Origin: Labilibaculum sp.
GTDB lineage: Bacteria; Bacteroidota; Bacteroidia; Bacteroidales; Marinifilaceae
Reading direction: 5' to 3'
DNA: 64,000 bases
Assembly: GCF_963664555.1 (NCBI RefSeq)
Contig: NZ_OY761461.1
Coordinates: 434,001 to 498,000, forward strand
This document shows, piece after piece, positions 17,342-26,287 of this stretch. The notes under the pieces were generated by a model. The model saw only the letters and a program-made list of their open reading frames with translations, did not search any database and was not told the origin of the DNA. How positions within the stretch are numbered: position 1 is the stretch's first letter; every line of letters starts with the position of its first letter. Made by a program: the position numbers and the translations under genes.

Positions 17342-18607
17342 TTACAAGTTGTAAGTGATTCCAATTCCTGGTAAAAAACCAGTATTTTTATATGCTCCTG
17401 TGAAACTACCACTTGGGTCGGTTCCGGTAGTTTTTTTACCTTCAATGTACAATAAAGAAGCATCAACGCTTAACTTATCAGTTAACATGTAAGAGAAACC
17501 TGCTGAAATACCAATTTTGTTTGCACCTGGAGTTTCAGGAGTGTAAAACTTTTTGTTGGTTGGAGTTTCATCATAATAGAAACCGGCACGAATATCCAGC
17601 TTTTCATTTGCAGAATATTGAGCTCCAATCCTGTATGTTTTAGAGTTACTCCAATTTCTTGTACTTTTTGAATCAACAAGTACAGGGACTTCTACAGGAC
17701 CACCTGGAGTAGAAACTATTGTGGTTGTATTCTTTTCGAAATCAAAATCCAGTGATTTGTACTTATTCCACTGTACAAAATTGACATCAGCAGAAATCAA
17801 CCATTTTTCATCGATTTGATAAGCAAGACCAATATTAAAACTGGCTGGTAAAGGAAGTGTTGCAGCAACTCCACCATCTGGGAATAATGGAGAAACAGGA
17901 TCAATAACAGTAAAATCTGCATCGCCATCAGAGTATTCTAATTCTACATCTACCTGAGAACGATAGGAAAGACCAACATTTAATTTTTCAGTTGGTTGCA
18001 GAAAAACACCTAAATTGTAACCATATTGTATTTTACTACCATTAATATTTACTTCTCCGTCAGGAGCTCCAAGTGAAGCCAAAGGAAGAGCTCTATTCAA
18101 ATCTTCTTCACCATAAACAATATTTAGTCCGGCTCCAACACTAATCCAATCAGCAAGTTGATAGGATATGGTAGGCTGAATATAAATAGCTTTCAATTCA
18201 ATGTCTTGAATTAAATATTTTCCAGACCATGTTTTACCCCAATCTACTTTATTTCCAAAAGGAGTATAAACACCCAAACCAATTGCAAGTTTTTCATTTA
18301 CTTTCATTGATCCATATAAATAGAATGGTGTTCCTGTTGGATTATCTGTTTCCTCTTTCCCTAAAGCTCCGGTGAACTCAGTTTTAATTATTGTTGCAAA
18401 CCCTCCTACGGAGAAACTATATTTTTGATCTAGTGTGGCTAAAGCCCCAGGATTCCATTGCATACTACTTGCATCAAAATTTAATGCAGTACCAACATGT
18501 CCCATTCCAGTTTGTTTATTGCCTTGAACATTAACAGCGTAACCTTCAGCTTTTACATTGATAGCCATTACAGTTATCGCGACAGCCAAACATATTTTTA
18601 TTATCAT
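17342..18607 (-). CDS. OmpP1/FadL/TodX family outer-membrane transporter
   Basis: A 421-residue outer-membrane beta-barrel of the FadL family, which takes up hydrophobic compounds such as fatty acids or aromatics. The ATG at 18607 gives a normal signal peptide ending NVKAEG. The mature N-terminus YAVNVQGNKQTGMGHVGTAL and the following SSMQWNPGALA form the hatch typical of the family. Repeated aromatic-ending strands (SVGAGLNIVYG, NVGLSYRSQVDVELEYSDGDA, RIGAQYSANEKLDIRAGFYY) and GITYNL at the C-terminus make up the barrel. A longer ATG at 18646 would lie upstream of the predicted transcription start, so the shorter form is preferred. It appears monocistronic, with its own promoter and terminator. 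Confidence 0.9.
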   Translation of the reverse strand: MIIKICLAVAITVMAINVKAEGYAVNVQGNKQTGMGHVGTALNFDASSMQWNPGALATLDQKYSFSVGGFATIIKTEFTGALGKEETDNPTGTPFYLYGSMKVNEKLAIGLGVYTPFGNKVDWGKTWSGKYLIQDIELKAIYIQPTISYQLADWISVGAGLNIVYGEEDLNRALPLASLGAPDGEVNINGSKIQYGYNLGVFLQPTEKLNVGLSYRSQVDVELEYSDGDADFTVIDPVSPLFPDGGVAATLPLPASFNIGLAYQIDEKWLISADVNFVQWNKYKSLDFDFEKNTTTIVSTPGGPVEVPVLVDSKSTRNWSNSKTYRIGAQYSANEKLDIRAGFYYDETPTNKKFYTPETPGANKIGISAGFSYMLTDKLSVDASLLYIEGKKTTGTDPSGSFTGAYKNTGFLPGIGITYNL

Positions 18608-18643
18608 AAGTAGATGATTAATTAATTCAGGAGAAATATAATC

Positions 18644-18676
18644 CAAATTATAGGTATTGCAAGTAAAATATCAAAA
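18644..18676 (-). promoter_or_regulatory. Promoter for the OmpP1-type porin gene
   Basis: On the minus strand TTTTG (18672-18676) is followed after about 20 bases by TATAATTTG (18644-18652), close to the Bacteroidota TTTG-N19-TAnnTTTG consensus with one extra base in the -7 box. The transcript would begin near 18637, supporting the start codon at 18607. Confidence 0.5.
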
Positions 18677-18828
18677 CAATGAACAGACAAATCTATTGTG
18701 TTCCACTGAAATCAGCACGTATAGATGTATCTAAATTTATAAGTAAGATATATGGTTTTGCTTCTTGTATTAGTTTTTATTAAATTATTAATACTTTTAA
18801 CCTGAATAATAATTCCTTATTCAATTAT

Positions 18829-19983
18829 ATGAGCGTTAAGCTGAATAAAAAAATCGGAGGTGATTTCGTTTATCAAAGTTTTAAGGAAGGCTACAAAAGC
18901 GTAACGCCCTCCTTAATTAATCGTTCGTTTGAATGGAACGATAAACAAATAAATATACTTTTAGAGTCTGCCATGCTTGAATTGGGGGAGCTAAATGCCT
19001 ATTCTAAATTTTTTCCCGGAATCGATAATCATATTCCATTATTTATAGCTCAGGAAGTTATTGCATCCAATTTAATTGAGGGAAATAAAAGTGACTTGTA
19101 TCAAGCTTTCGTTCCTGATGTTTCCCAATCGTTTAAAAGTAAGTATGCACAAAAAGAAATAGCGAATCATATTAGAGCGATTCACTGGGGGGTAAATGAA
19201 CTGAAAAAGTTTCCATTATCTGTTCGTTTGGTTAAAGAGGCACATAAAATCCTGTGTTCCGATCTTCCTGCCAAGGAAGAATTTGGAGGAAAGCTAAGAT
19301 CTTTTTTTCATGCTCATGTGAATCCCTTTGAAGAGGAGTCGAATTATTCGCCACCCAATAAACATGAATTGAAAATATTAATTAATGATGGGAAAAAATT
19401 CTGGAGAAATGATGATTTGGAATTGCCACAGCTGATTAAAATGGCTATTTCTTTGTATCAATTTGAGAATATTCTGCCTTTTTTGGATGGAAATGGAAGA
19501 ACTGCCCGAACTTTAATTTTGTTTGAAATTATAAGCTTAAAATTTGTTGCCCGTCCAATTTTCTGTCTATCCGTTTTCTTTGAAAAGAATCGTTTGGAAT
19601 ATTATCACCGTTTGAATCTAATACGTTCAAAAAATGATATTGAACAATGGATTAAATTTGTACTTACCGGAGTAAAGGAAACGGCTTTGCACAGTAAGAA
19701 TCTTTTAGGAAATGTAGAAGCTCTTACCACGTATTATGAATCGATTATTGAAGAAAAATTGGGAAAAAAACGAAAGCAATCAGCCAAACAATTGCTTTCG
19801 GCGTTTTATTCGAATCCATTTATGTCGGTTGGTGATGTGAAGGAAAAATTGCAGCTAAGTTTTCAATCTGCGAACTTATTGGTAAAAGAGTTTGAGACGC
19901 ATAACATACTTAAAGAATATGCCGGTGCCCGAAGAAATAGAGTTTTCTATTTGTGGGAATACTTAAATTTATTTGAGTTGTAA
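18829..19983 (+). CDS. Fic family protein with Leu in place of the catalytic His
   Basis: A 384-residue Fic protein. Residues about 20-100 form the Fic N-terminal region and hold an apparent autoinhibitory motif S80-x3-E84-G85 (IASNLIEG). The Fic core ends in FENILPFLDGNGRTAR (residues 212-227). The canonical signature is HPF-x-(D/E)-GNGR, and here residue 216 is Leu (CTG at 19474-19476) instead of His, while the Asp, Asn, Gly and Arg that bind the nucleotide are intact. The C-terminal 60 residues look like a winged helix (SVGDVKEKLQLSFQSANLLV). Canonical members transfer AMP to Ser, Thr or Tyr hydroxyls using that His. This one may be inactive, use another chemistry, or only bind nucleotide. 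It is monocistronic with its own terminator. Confidence 0.88.
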   Translation: MSVKLNKKIGGDFVYQSFKEGYKSVTPSLINRSFEWNDKQINILLESAMLELGELNAYSKFFPGIDNHIPLFIAQEVIASNLIEGNKSDLYQAFVPDVSQSFKSKYAQKEIANHIRAIHWGVNELKKFPLSVRLVKEAHKILCSDLPAKEEFGGKLRSFFHAHVNPFEEESNYSPPNKHELKILINDGKKFWRNDDLELPQLIKMAISLYQFENILPFLDGNGRTARTLILFEIISLKFVARPIFCLSVFFEKNRLEYYHRLNLIRSKNDIEQWIKFVLTGVKETALHSKNLLGNVEALTTYYESIIEEKLGKKRKQSAKQLLSAFYSNPFMSVGDVKEKLQLSFQSANLLVKEFETHNILKEYAGARRNRVFYLWEYLNLFEL

Positions 19984-20002
19984 TAAAGCCGGTAATACAA
20001 AA

Positions 20003-20036
20003 AAAGAGCTTGATTCACCTTTGAATCAAGCTCTTT
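20003..20036. terminator. Bidirectional terminator between fic and sucD
   Basis: Perfect 14-base stem AAAGAGCTTGATTC/GAATCAAGCTCTTT with loop ACCTTT between two convergent genes. The A-run before it and the T's after it allow it to stop transcription from both sides. Confidence 0.88.
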
Positions 20037-20052
20037 GCTATTTGTCAGGTTT

Positions 20053-20931
20053 TTATTTTCCTAAAACTTCTTTCATTTTTTTGCCGATATCAGCAGGTGA
20101 TTTTACTACATGAATTCCGGCAGCAGCCAAGGCTTTCATTTTTTCTTCGGCAGTTCCTTTACCACCGGCAATAATAGCACCGGCATGGCCCATTCTTTTC
20201 CCGGGAGGTGCAGTTTGACCAGCTATAAATGCAACAACTGGCTTGTCTACATGTTTCGCAATGTAAGCAGCAGCATCTTCTTCATCCGATCCGCCAATTT
20301 CACCAATTAAAACAATGGCTTCTGTTTTAGGATCATCATTTAAAAGTTTAACAGCATCAATGTGTTTGGTTCCAATAATTGGATCGCCTCCAATACCAAT
20401 GGCAGTGGATTGTCCAAGTCCAGCTTCGCACAACTGATGAACAGCCTCGTAGGTTAATGTTCCAGAGCGGGAAATAATACCGATTGTACCAGGTTTGTGA
20501 ATAAATCCCGGCATAATTCCGATTTTGGCTTCACCGGGTGTGATAACTCCCGGACAGTTAGGTCCAATCAGTGTTGTTTTAGGATATTTCTTTAGAAACT
20601 CATGAACTTTTAGCATATCCATGGTAGGAATGCCTTCGGTAATACAAACAACCAAAGCTATACCAGCTTCTGCCGCTTCCATAATGGCATCTGCAGCAAA
20701 TGGTGGCGGAACAAAAATTACAGATGCATTTGCTCCGGTTTTTGCAGCAGCACCTTTCATGGTGTTGTAAATCGGAATTTTATCCATGAACAGCTGGCCA
20801 CCTTTACCAGGAGTAACTCCAGCGACTACATTTGTTCCATATTCTATCATTTGCTGGGTATGGAAAGCCCCTTCGGAACCAGTGATTCCCTGAACTACCA
20901 GTTTAGTATTTTTATCAACTAATACACTCAT
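20053..20931 (-). CDS. sucD: Succinyl-CoA synthetase (succinate-CoA ligase) alpha subunit
   Basis: A 292-residue alpha subunit of the TCA-cycle enzyme that interconverts succinyl-CoA and succinate with NDP/NTP. The CoA-binding Rossmann domain has [13 protein letters not shown] and [12 protein letters not shown], then GPNCPGVI and [16 protein letters not shown]. The phosphohistidine is in [13 protein letters not shown] near residue 247. Its start codon overlaps the sucC stop by one base (TAATG), so the two subunits are translationally coupled. Length and motifs are fully normal. Confidence 0.97.
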   Translation of the reverse strand: MSVLVDKNTKLVVQGITGSEGAFHTQQMIEYGTNVVAGVTPGKGGQLFMDKIPIYNTMKGAAAKTGANASVIFVPPPFAADAIMEAAEAGIALVVCITEGIPTMDMLKVHEFLKKYPKTTLIGPNCPGVITPGEAKIGIMPGFIHKPGTIGIISRSGTLTYEAVHQLCEAGLGQSTAIGIGGDPIIGTKHIDAVKLLNDDPKTEAIVLIGEIGGSDEEDAAAYIAKHVDKPVVAFIAGQTAPPGKRMGHAGAIIAGGKGTAEEKMKALAAAGIHVVKSPADIGKKMKEVLGK

Positions 20932-22100
20932 TATGCTTTAATTGTTTTAAGGGTGGCTACTACTTTTTCAGCGGCATCTCGTAATTCTGTTGCTGCAATA
21001 ATATTCATTCCTGATTCTTCCAAAAGTTTCTTACCTTCTTCAGCGTTGGTTCCCTGTAAGCGAACCACAATAGGCACTTTAGTATCGATATTTTTAATGG
21101 CTTCAATAACTCCTTTTGCAACACGGTCGCAACGCACAATACCACCAAAAATATTGATCAAAACTGCTTTTACACTTCCATCAGAAAGAATAATTCGAAA
21201 GCCTTTTTCAACTGTTTCTGCAGAAGCAGCACCTCCAACATCAAGGAAATTAGCCGGTTCACCACCTGTTAGTTTGATAATATCCATGGTTCCCATTGCC
21301 AGTCCGGCGCCGTTTACCATACAGCCAATATTTCCATCCAGTTTAATGTAATTTAAGCCTGACCTGCCTGCTTCTATTTCCAAAGGCTCCTCTTCATCTA
21401 AATCACGAAGAGCAGTAATGTCTTTGTGACGATACAATGCATTATCATCAAAATTAGCTTTTGCATCCAAGGCAATTACATAACCTTCTTTGGTTACTAC
21501 CAATGGGTTGATTTCAAAAATTGAAGCATCAGTACCAATATATGCGTTGTAAAGAGCCATTAGGAATTTAACCCCATTTTTAAAAGCATCTCCAGTTAAG
21601 CCGAGAGAAAACGCCATTTGTCTGGCTTGAAATGCTTGTAAGCCAACAGCGGTATCAACGGCAACTTTTACAATTTTCTCAGGAGTTTCCTCTGCAACTT
21701 TTTCGATTTCCATTCCCCCTTCGGTTGATACCATAAAGGTAACTTTTGAGGTCGCACGGTCCATTACAATTCCGGCATACAACTCACGATCAATATTCGA
21801 AGCGGCTTCTATTAAAACCTTCTTCACCAAATTTCCTTCCGGACCGGTTTGGTGTGTTATAAGAGTCATTCCCAAGATATCGTTTGCGTAACGAGTTACA
21901 TCCTGTGCAGTTGGTGCAAATTTAACACCTCCGCCCTTTCCTCTTCCACCTGCGTGGATTTGGGCTTTTACTACTACGGGCAGACCAATTTCGGCAGCAG
22001 CCTTTTCAGCTTCCTGAACCGAAAAAGCAATTTTGCTTTCGGGAACGGGTACACCAAACGACCGTAAAATTTCTTTTGCTTGATATTCGTGAATCTTCAT
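20931..22100 (-). CDS. sucC: Succinyl-CoA synthetase (succinate-CoA ligase) beta subunit
   Basis: A 389-residue beta subunit with the ATP-grasp N-terminal half ([37 protein letters not shown]) and the C-terminal ligase domain ([42 protein letters not shown]). It gives nucleotide specificity and contacts the phosphohistidine loop of the alpha subunit. It is promoter-proximal in sucCD and is separated from the divergent 22571 gene by 470 bases that must contain both promoters. Confidence 0.97.
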   Translation of the reverse strand: MKIHEYQAKEILRSFGVPVPESKIAFSVQEAEKAAAEIGLPVVVKAQIHAGGRGKGGGVKFAPTAQDVTRYANDILGMTLITHQTGPEGNLVKKVLIEAASNIDRELYAGIVMDRATSKVTFMVSTEGGMEIEKVAEETPEKIVKVAVDTAVGLQAFQARQMAFSLGLTGDAFKNGVKFLMALYNAYIGTDASIFEINPLVVTKEGYVIALDAKANFDDNALYRHKDITALRDLDEEEPLEIEAGRSGLNYIKLDGNIGCMVNGAGLAMGTMDIIKLTGGEPANFLDVGGAASAETVEKGFRIILSDGSVKAVLINIFGGIVRCDRVAKGVIEAIKNIDTKVPIVVRLQGTNAEEGKKLLEESGMNIIAATELRDAAEKVVATLKTIKA

Positions 22101-22570
22101 TCTTAATAATTTTTTTGTTAGGCTTGAAAAAGACCTGCTATTGATCAGTGTTTATTGTTTTGATTGATTTTGAACAGGTAAGCAAGTCGGTAGCTATTAA
22201 TATATAAATGGTTAATTTTTTGACGAACCTAAATATATAAATATCTGCATGAAATAAAAAGGACATTTGCGGTAAATTTAAAAGAGTTTGGAATCTTTTT
22301 ATTTTCTAAATTCTTGGAGTGCCGGGAGCGGTTGAAAATTAGCTGAACTAAGTTGAGAACCAAAAAACATGTAAAAACTTGCATTTATCGAATAAAATGA
22401 AGATTCTCCCGATAAAATTAGGGAAGAACCTCTCATATTTAGTAATTTCAAACTCAAAGCAAAAAATTCGTAATGGAAAGATGTTTATCGAATGTGGCCA
22501 ATGATGGTAAATGTTTTATTAGATTGATTATTTGTTTTAATTTTAATCAGAAATTTAAAAGCCTGGAAAT
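22101..22570. other. 470-base divergent intergenic region, no gene seen
   Basis: This AT-rich stretch separates sucC (minus) from the membrane-stress operon (plus). I see no open frame worth calling, no tRNA and no strong terminator. Promoters for both directions are expected; the nearest -7-like match for sucC is TAGGTTCG on the minus strand near 22223-22230, without a good -33 partner. A relatively GC-rich patch at about 22318-22335 (GTGCCGGGAGCGG) stands out in otherwise AT-rich DNA, but I cannot assign it. Confidence 0.5.
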
Positions 22571-22966
22571 ATGAGCACATATTATAACAAGGTAAAAGAT
22601 TACCTGTTGAATTTAGAATTCACTATTATTAAAGAAGATAAGGCAGAAGAGCTGTTTGTGGTTGAAAATCCGGAAGGTGGAATTGCAAATCTGATTGTTG
22701 ATTGTGAAGATCCAATTTTGATTGTTGAAGGTGTACTGTTTGAGTTGACAAGTGATAATCCTGAAATTTATAAAGCTTTACTGAAAAAGAACAGGGAAAT
22801 TATTCATGGTGCGTTTGTTCTCGACGGATCAGGAAAAAAAGTTCTTTTTAGAGATACTCTGCAATTAGAGAATTTAGATCAGAATGAATTAGAGGCAACA
22901 CTTAACTCATTGGAAATGCTGTTAAGTGAGTACTCGGAAGAGATTATTTCATATTCAAAATTGTAA
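22571..22966 (+). CDS. YbjN-like / secretion-chaperone-fold protein
   Basis: A 131-residue soluble acidic protein with the alternating helix-strand pattern of the YbjN and type III chaperone-like fold (YYNKVKDYLLNLEFTIIKED, then ANLIVDCEDPILIVEGVLFE, and a C-terminal helix LEATLNSLEMLLSEYSEEI). Such proteins are sometimes labelled 'molecular chaperone Tir', but nothing here suggests a type III system. It is the first gene of the cluster and lies 20 bases before PspA. A small protein in the same position is found ahead of the PspA-like gene in the E. coli yjf cluster, as I recall it. It may bind or regulate PspA; that is inference. Confidence 0.7.
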   Translation: MSTYYNKVKDYLLNLEFTIIKEDKAEELFVVENPEGGIANLIVDCEDPILIVEGVLFELTSDNPEIYKALLKKNREIIHGAFVLDGSGKKVLFRDTLQLENLDQNELEATLNSLEMLLSEYSEEIISYSKL

Positions 22967-22986
22967 CCTGATAAATCAATATACAA

Positions 22987-23691
22987 ATGGGAATTTTTGG
23001 TAGATTATTCAACGTTGGCAAAGCTGAAGCTCATGCCGCTATAGATAAATTAGAGGATCCGATTAAGATGACCGAGCAGGGAATCAGAGATTTGAAAAAT
23101 GACTTGGATAAGAGCTTGCAGGCTTTAGCTGAGGTTAAGGCAATGGCGATTCGAAGCAAGAGAGAATTAAATGAGCAAAAATCAGTAGCTAAAAATTACG
23201 AGCAAAAAGCAATATTATTATTGCAAAAGGCCGAAAGAGGTGAGCTTGAAATGTCGGAAGCAGAACGTTTGGCAACCGAAGCTTTAGCGAAAAAAGAAGA
23301 TGCGGTTTCTGCGGTAGTAAGATCCGAGGAAGAAGTTGTTAAATTTGATGCCAGCATTAGTCAGTTGGATACGAATGTGAAGAAGTTGAAATCGACGATT
23401 ACTCGTTACGAGAATGAGTTGAAGACTTTAAAAGCCCGTGCCCGGGTTAGTCAGGCTACTCAAAAAATTAACAAACAACTTTCTGGTATTGATAGTTCGG
23501 GAACAGTTGGGATGTTGGAGAAAATGAAAGATAAAGTGGCGCAGCAAGAGGCAATGGCCGAAGCATACGGTGACATTGCTTTTGAAAACCGTAGTTTAGA
23601 TGATGAAATTGATGCAACTTTAAACGAAAGCAATGTGAAAACATCCAATGCATTGGAAGAGTTGAAAGCGAAAATGAAGAATAAAGAATAG
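22987..23691 (+). CDS. PspA/IM30 family membrane-stress protein
   Basis: A 234-residue protein, nearly all helical and coiled coil, of the PspA/IM30/Vipp1 (bacterial ESCRT-III) family. The N-terminus GIFGRLFNVGKAEAHAAID is the membrane-inserting amphipathic helix. EDPIKMTEQGIRDLKNDLDK is the most conserved part of the family, followed by the long hairpin (RSKRELNEQKSVAKNYEQKA) and a C-terminal helix (EALAEL-like, here NALEELKAKMKNKE). Such proteins form rods or rings on damaged inner membranes and limit proton leakage. The gene is second in an operon and 30 bases upstream of the DUF4178 gene. No PspF or PspBC partner is nearby, so regulation differs from the E. coli psp system. Confidence 0.92.
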   Translation: MGIFGRLFNVGKAEAHAAIDKLEDPIKMTEQGIRDLKNDLDKSLQALAEVKAMAIRSKRELNEQKSVAKNYEQKAILLLQKAERGELEMSEAERLATEALAKKEDAVSAVVRSEEEVVKFDASISQLDTNVKKLKSTITRYENELKTLKARARVSQATQKINKQLSGIDSSGTVGMLEKMKDKVAQQEAMAEAYGDIAFENRSLDDEIDATLNESNVKTSNALEELKAKMKNKE

Positions 23692-23721
23692 CTGTTTTTA
23701 CAAATTTGAACGAAATTAAAA

Positions 23722-24258
23722 ATGGGATTTACCGATTTTTTTAAACGAAAACAGCCGAAATATGACACTACCAATATCCGGGTTACCGATCTGGATGTTG
23801 GTTTTGTTTTTGAATATGATCTGTCGAGCTGGGAAGTGCAGGCGAGTTATGAGTACGATTGGGGTGATAATTATTTCTCAAAGGAATACAAGATTAATGA
23901 TGGCAGCAAGACACTTTTTCTTTCTGTAGAAGATGATGATGAAATAAGCCTGGGGGTTTGCGATAAGATTAAGGTTCGTGAATTGGGCGAGAATGTGCTT
24001 TCAGATTTATTAACGGATCAGAAACCTCCAAAGAGTGTAATCTATAAGGATAAAAAATATTTCTTTGATCAGGAATCACCGGGTTACTTTAATGATAAAG
24101 CCCGTGGAGAGGATTGGGTGGAATTTATATCATGGGATTTTGTTGATGAGTCCGGAGAATATATTGTTACCATTGAGCAATGGGATGAAAAAGAATTTGA
24201 AGCTTCGGCCGGTAAGGCAATTAAGGAATTCGAAATATCTAATATTTTGCCTAAATAA
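23722..24258 (+). CDS. DUF4178 domain protein
   Basis: A 178-residue cytosolic, acidic protein. It opens with a short basic stretch (GFTDFFKRKQPKY) and then a beta-rich domain: LDVGFVFEYDLSSWEVQASYEYDWGD, FLSVEDDDEISLGVCDKI, and WVEFISWDFVDESGEYIVTIEQWDE. This matches DUF4178, a domain of unknown function repeatedly found with PspA-like proteins, DUF350 membrane proteins and spermidine-synthase-like enzymes. The neighbourhood here reproduces that association. Position and family suggest a role in the same membrane process, possibly occupying the slot of YjfK in the E. coli yjf cluster; that equivalence is inference. Confidence 0.85.
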   Translation: MGFTDFFKRKQPKYDTTNIRVTDLDVGFVFEYDLSSWEVQASYEYDWGDNYFSKEYKINDGSKTLFLSVEDDDEISLGVCDKIKVRELGENVLSDLLTDQKPPKSVIYKDKKYFFDQESPGYFNDKARGEDWVEFISWDFVDESGEYIVTIEQWDEKEFEASAGKAIKEFEISNILPK

Positions 24259-24333
24259 GTTAGTAAGAGTTATTGGTGAAAAGCATCTGACTTTCATCGA
24301 TAACTCTTAATTCGTAATTATAAACTATAATTT

Positions 24334-25125
24334 ATGAACACAGTAACTAAAGTAATCATTGGGATTATTGTGGTGTTTTTTATAGCAAAGACTTGTGGAC
24401 GATCAGGATCTTCCTCCTCTTCTTCAGTTGCTGAAACATGGCAAAAATCTCCTGTTGATAATTTGATTAAGGAGTTGAATGATGAACAGAACTTCTCGAT
24501 AATCTTATTTGATATGGATGCTAATGAAGGTTCTGACGATTATCGTCATCAATATCAGGTGATTGTTCAGCGTCCGGACACCGTTGTGGAACAAAAGTCT
24601 GCCTGGAAAAATGTGAGTGCGGCTTTCTTCTCTCAGAATCTGAACAATATGGGAATGGAAATTGCTTCTAAAAAGGATGGAATTGTAACGAAGCAAGCTG
24701 TGCCTGCAGGATACAATCACTATGTTGGAAATGAGAAATACGGACGATGGGAAAATCGGGGGGGGGCTTCTTTCTGGGCATTCTACGGACAATATGCTTT
24801 TATGTCGCACATGTTCAATATGGGATCGTACCGACGTTCTTACTGGGATGATTACCGTGGAGGAGGATATTACGGAAGTTCCAGAGGATACTACGGTCCA
24901 AATGGAAGCAGCCCTGTTTATGGCACAAAATCTTATACTTCTTCCGGTTCGGGAACCAATAGTAAATGGGGAAGCAAACCTTCTACATTTAAAGATAAAG
25001 TTCGAAGTAGGGTGAGTCGTTCTTCAGGTTCAAGCAGCACAAGATCTTCGAGCAAAACAACAAGAAGTTCATCAAGATACCGCACAAGTTCAACTCGCTC
25101 ACGCAGCGGTGGATTTGGCAAATAA
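24334..25125 (+). CDS. Membrane-anchored Ser/Arg/Gly-rich protein of unknown function
   Basis: A 263-residue protein with one N-terminal hydrophobic segment (residues 5-19, VTKVIIGIIVVFFIAK) followed by CGRSGSSSSSS. The TC-G context makes a lipoprotein possible, though the lipobox is poor. A small folded part spans about residues 35-150 (DNLIKELNDEQNFSIILFD; HQYQVIVQRPD; YNHYVGNEKYGRWENRGG). The rest is low-complexity: Tyr/Gly-rich (YYGSSRGYYGPNGSS), then about 60 residues of Ser, Thr and Arg ending RSRSGGFGK. The tail is strongly basic. The order resembles the YjfM position in the E. coli yjf cluster, but sequence identity is not something I can claim. An Arg/Ser tail could bind anionic membrane or cell-wall polymers. 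Confidence 0.75.
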   Translation: MNTVTKVIIGIIVVFFIAKTCGRSGSSSSSSVAETWQKSPVDNLIKELNDEQNFSIILFDMDANEGSDDYRHQYQVIVQRPDTVVEQKSAWKNVSAAFFSQNLNNMGMEIASKKDGIVTKQAVPAGYNHYVGNEKYGRWENRGGASFWAFYGQYAFMSHMFNMGSYRRSYWDDYRGGGYYGSSRGYYGPNGSSPVYGTKSYTSSGSGTNSKWGSKPSTFKDKVRSRVSRSSGSSSTRSSSKTTRSSSRYRTSSTRSRSGGFGK

Positions 25126-25155
25126 ACCATTGTATAACTCATAGATTTAAAACTT

Positions 25156-26028
25156 ATGATATCATTATCAGAAATTTCGTTTATCGTTTATGACGCTGTG
25201 GTTTATATCATGGCAGCCTTTGCCATTTTCCTAATCGGAAAATTTGTTTATCAATTGCTTCATCCATCTTTTAAAGTGAAAGAGGAGTTGGTGAAGAAAG
25301 ATAATTTTGCCTTTGCCATTTCCCATGTGGGATATTATATCGGCTTATTGTTTTCAATAGGAAGTGCCATTGTAGGACCATCAAATGGTTTGGTAAATGA
25401 TGTGATTGACATTGCCGTTTATGGTTTGTTGGCCATTGTACTTTTGAACATCTCCATATTTTTGTCTGATTATTTAATTCTTCGGAAATTTTCAGTTCGT
25501 AAGGAGATCATTGAAGATCAAAATGTTGGGACCGGTGTTGTTGAGGGAGCTGTTTCAGTTGCTTCGGGATTAATTATTTTTGGAGCAGTTTCGGGTGAGA
25601 GTGAAGGACTTTTATTTGGTGTTTTAACTGCTGTTGTTTTTTGGGCATTTGGTCAGTTAGCCCTTATTGTTACTACACGTATTTACAACTGGATAACTCC
25701 GTACAATTTGCATGAGCACATTGAAAAAGACAATGTTGCGGTTGGAATTGGTTTTGCCGGAGCTATAATTGCGATAGGAAATTTAATTCGTTTTGGATTA
25801 ATAGGAGATTTTGAAGGGTGGTTACCAAGTTTTACTGAAGCAGGTTTTGAGCTTGTTGTTGGATTGATTTTATTACCGGTAATGCGTTTAATTACGGATA
25901 AGATATTACTTCCCGGCGAACGCTTAACCGATGAAATTATCAATCAGGAGAAGCCAAATGTTGGAGCTGCTCTGATTGAAGCATTTGCTTATATCGGTGG
26001 ATCGGTTCTAATTACCTGGTGTTTGTAA
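25156..26028 (+). CDS. DUF350 family membrane protein (YjfL-like)
   Basis: A 290-residue integral membrane protein with about eight hydrophobic helices arranged as two similar halves. In each half a segment of the pattern VKKDNFAFAISHVGYYIGLL (residue 44 on) or IEKDNVAVGIGFAGAIIAIG (about 190 on) follows the first helix; this internal repeat is the hallmark of DUF350. A third weaker echo is NQEKPNVGAALIEAFAYIGG near the C-terminus. E. coli YjfL is a single-unit relative. DUF350 proteins have no proven activity and are associated with PspA-like proteins. The gene is 30 bases after the Ser/Arg-rich protein and 259 bases before the aminopropyltransferase. Confidence 0.88.
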   Translation: MISLSEISFIVYDAVVYIMAAFAIFLIGKFVYQLLHPSFKVKEELVKKDNFAFAISHVGYYIGLLFSIGSAIVGPSNGLVNDVIDIAVYGLLAIVLLNISIFLSDYLILRKFSVRKEIIEDQNVGTGVVEGAVSVASGLIIFGAVSGESEGLLFGVLTAVVFWAFGQLALIVTTRIYNWITPYNLHEHIEKDNVAVGIGFAGAIIAIGNLIRFGLIGDFEGWLPSFTEAGFELVVGLILLPVMRLITDKILLPGERLTDEIINQEKPNVGAALIEAFAYIGGSVLITWCL

Positions 26029-26287
26029 AATTATGAATTATGAGTTTTTAATTTCAGGGTAAATTCAAAAAATATCCTTTGTGCTCATGATTTAGAATTC
26101 ATCCTTTTAAAAAGGATTAGGTAGAAATAGCAAGACTCAACAAATTTTTGGAACTTTTCTCTTTTAGGAGTTATCTGGAAAGGGACTGGTGCCTGAATGT
26201 TATGAATTAAAGATTGTGAGTTGGGTAATGTCGTTCTGTGCATTCTAATTCATCATTAATAATTCTTAATTTATAATTAAAAAAGAA

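Noticed and set aside
18829..19983. Fic-type toxin-antitoxin module
   Set aside because: No small antitoxin gene adjoins it; the inhibitory motif is within the same protein and the catalytic His is absent.
22571..22966. Type III secretion chaperone (Tir chaperone)
   Set aside because: The fold resembles such chaperones and YbjN, but there is no type III secretion gene and the context is a PspA operon.
24722..25142. Alternative frames over the Ser/Arg-rich gene (24722-25015 plus, 24933-25142 minus)
   Set aside because: They arise from the biased codons of the repeat-rich tail; the main frame has the operon spacing and membrane segment.
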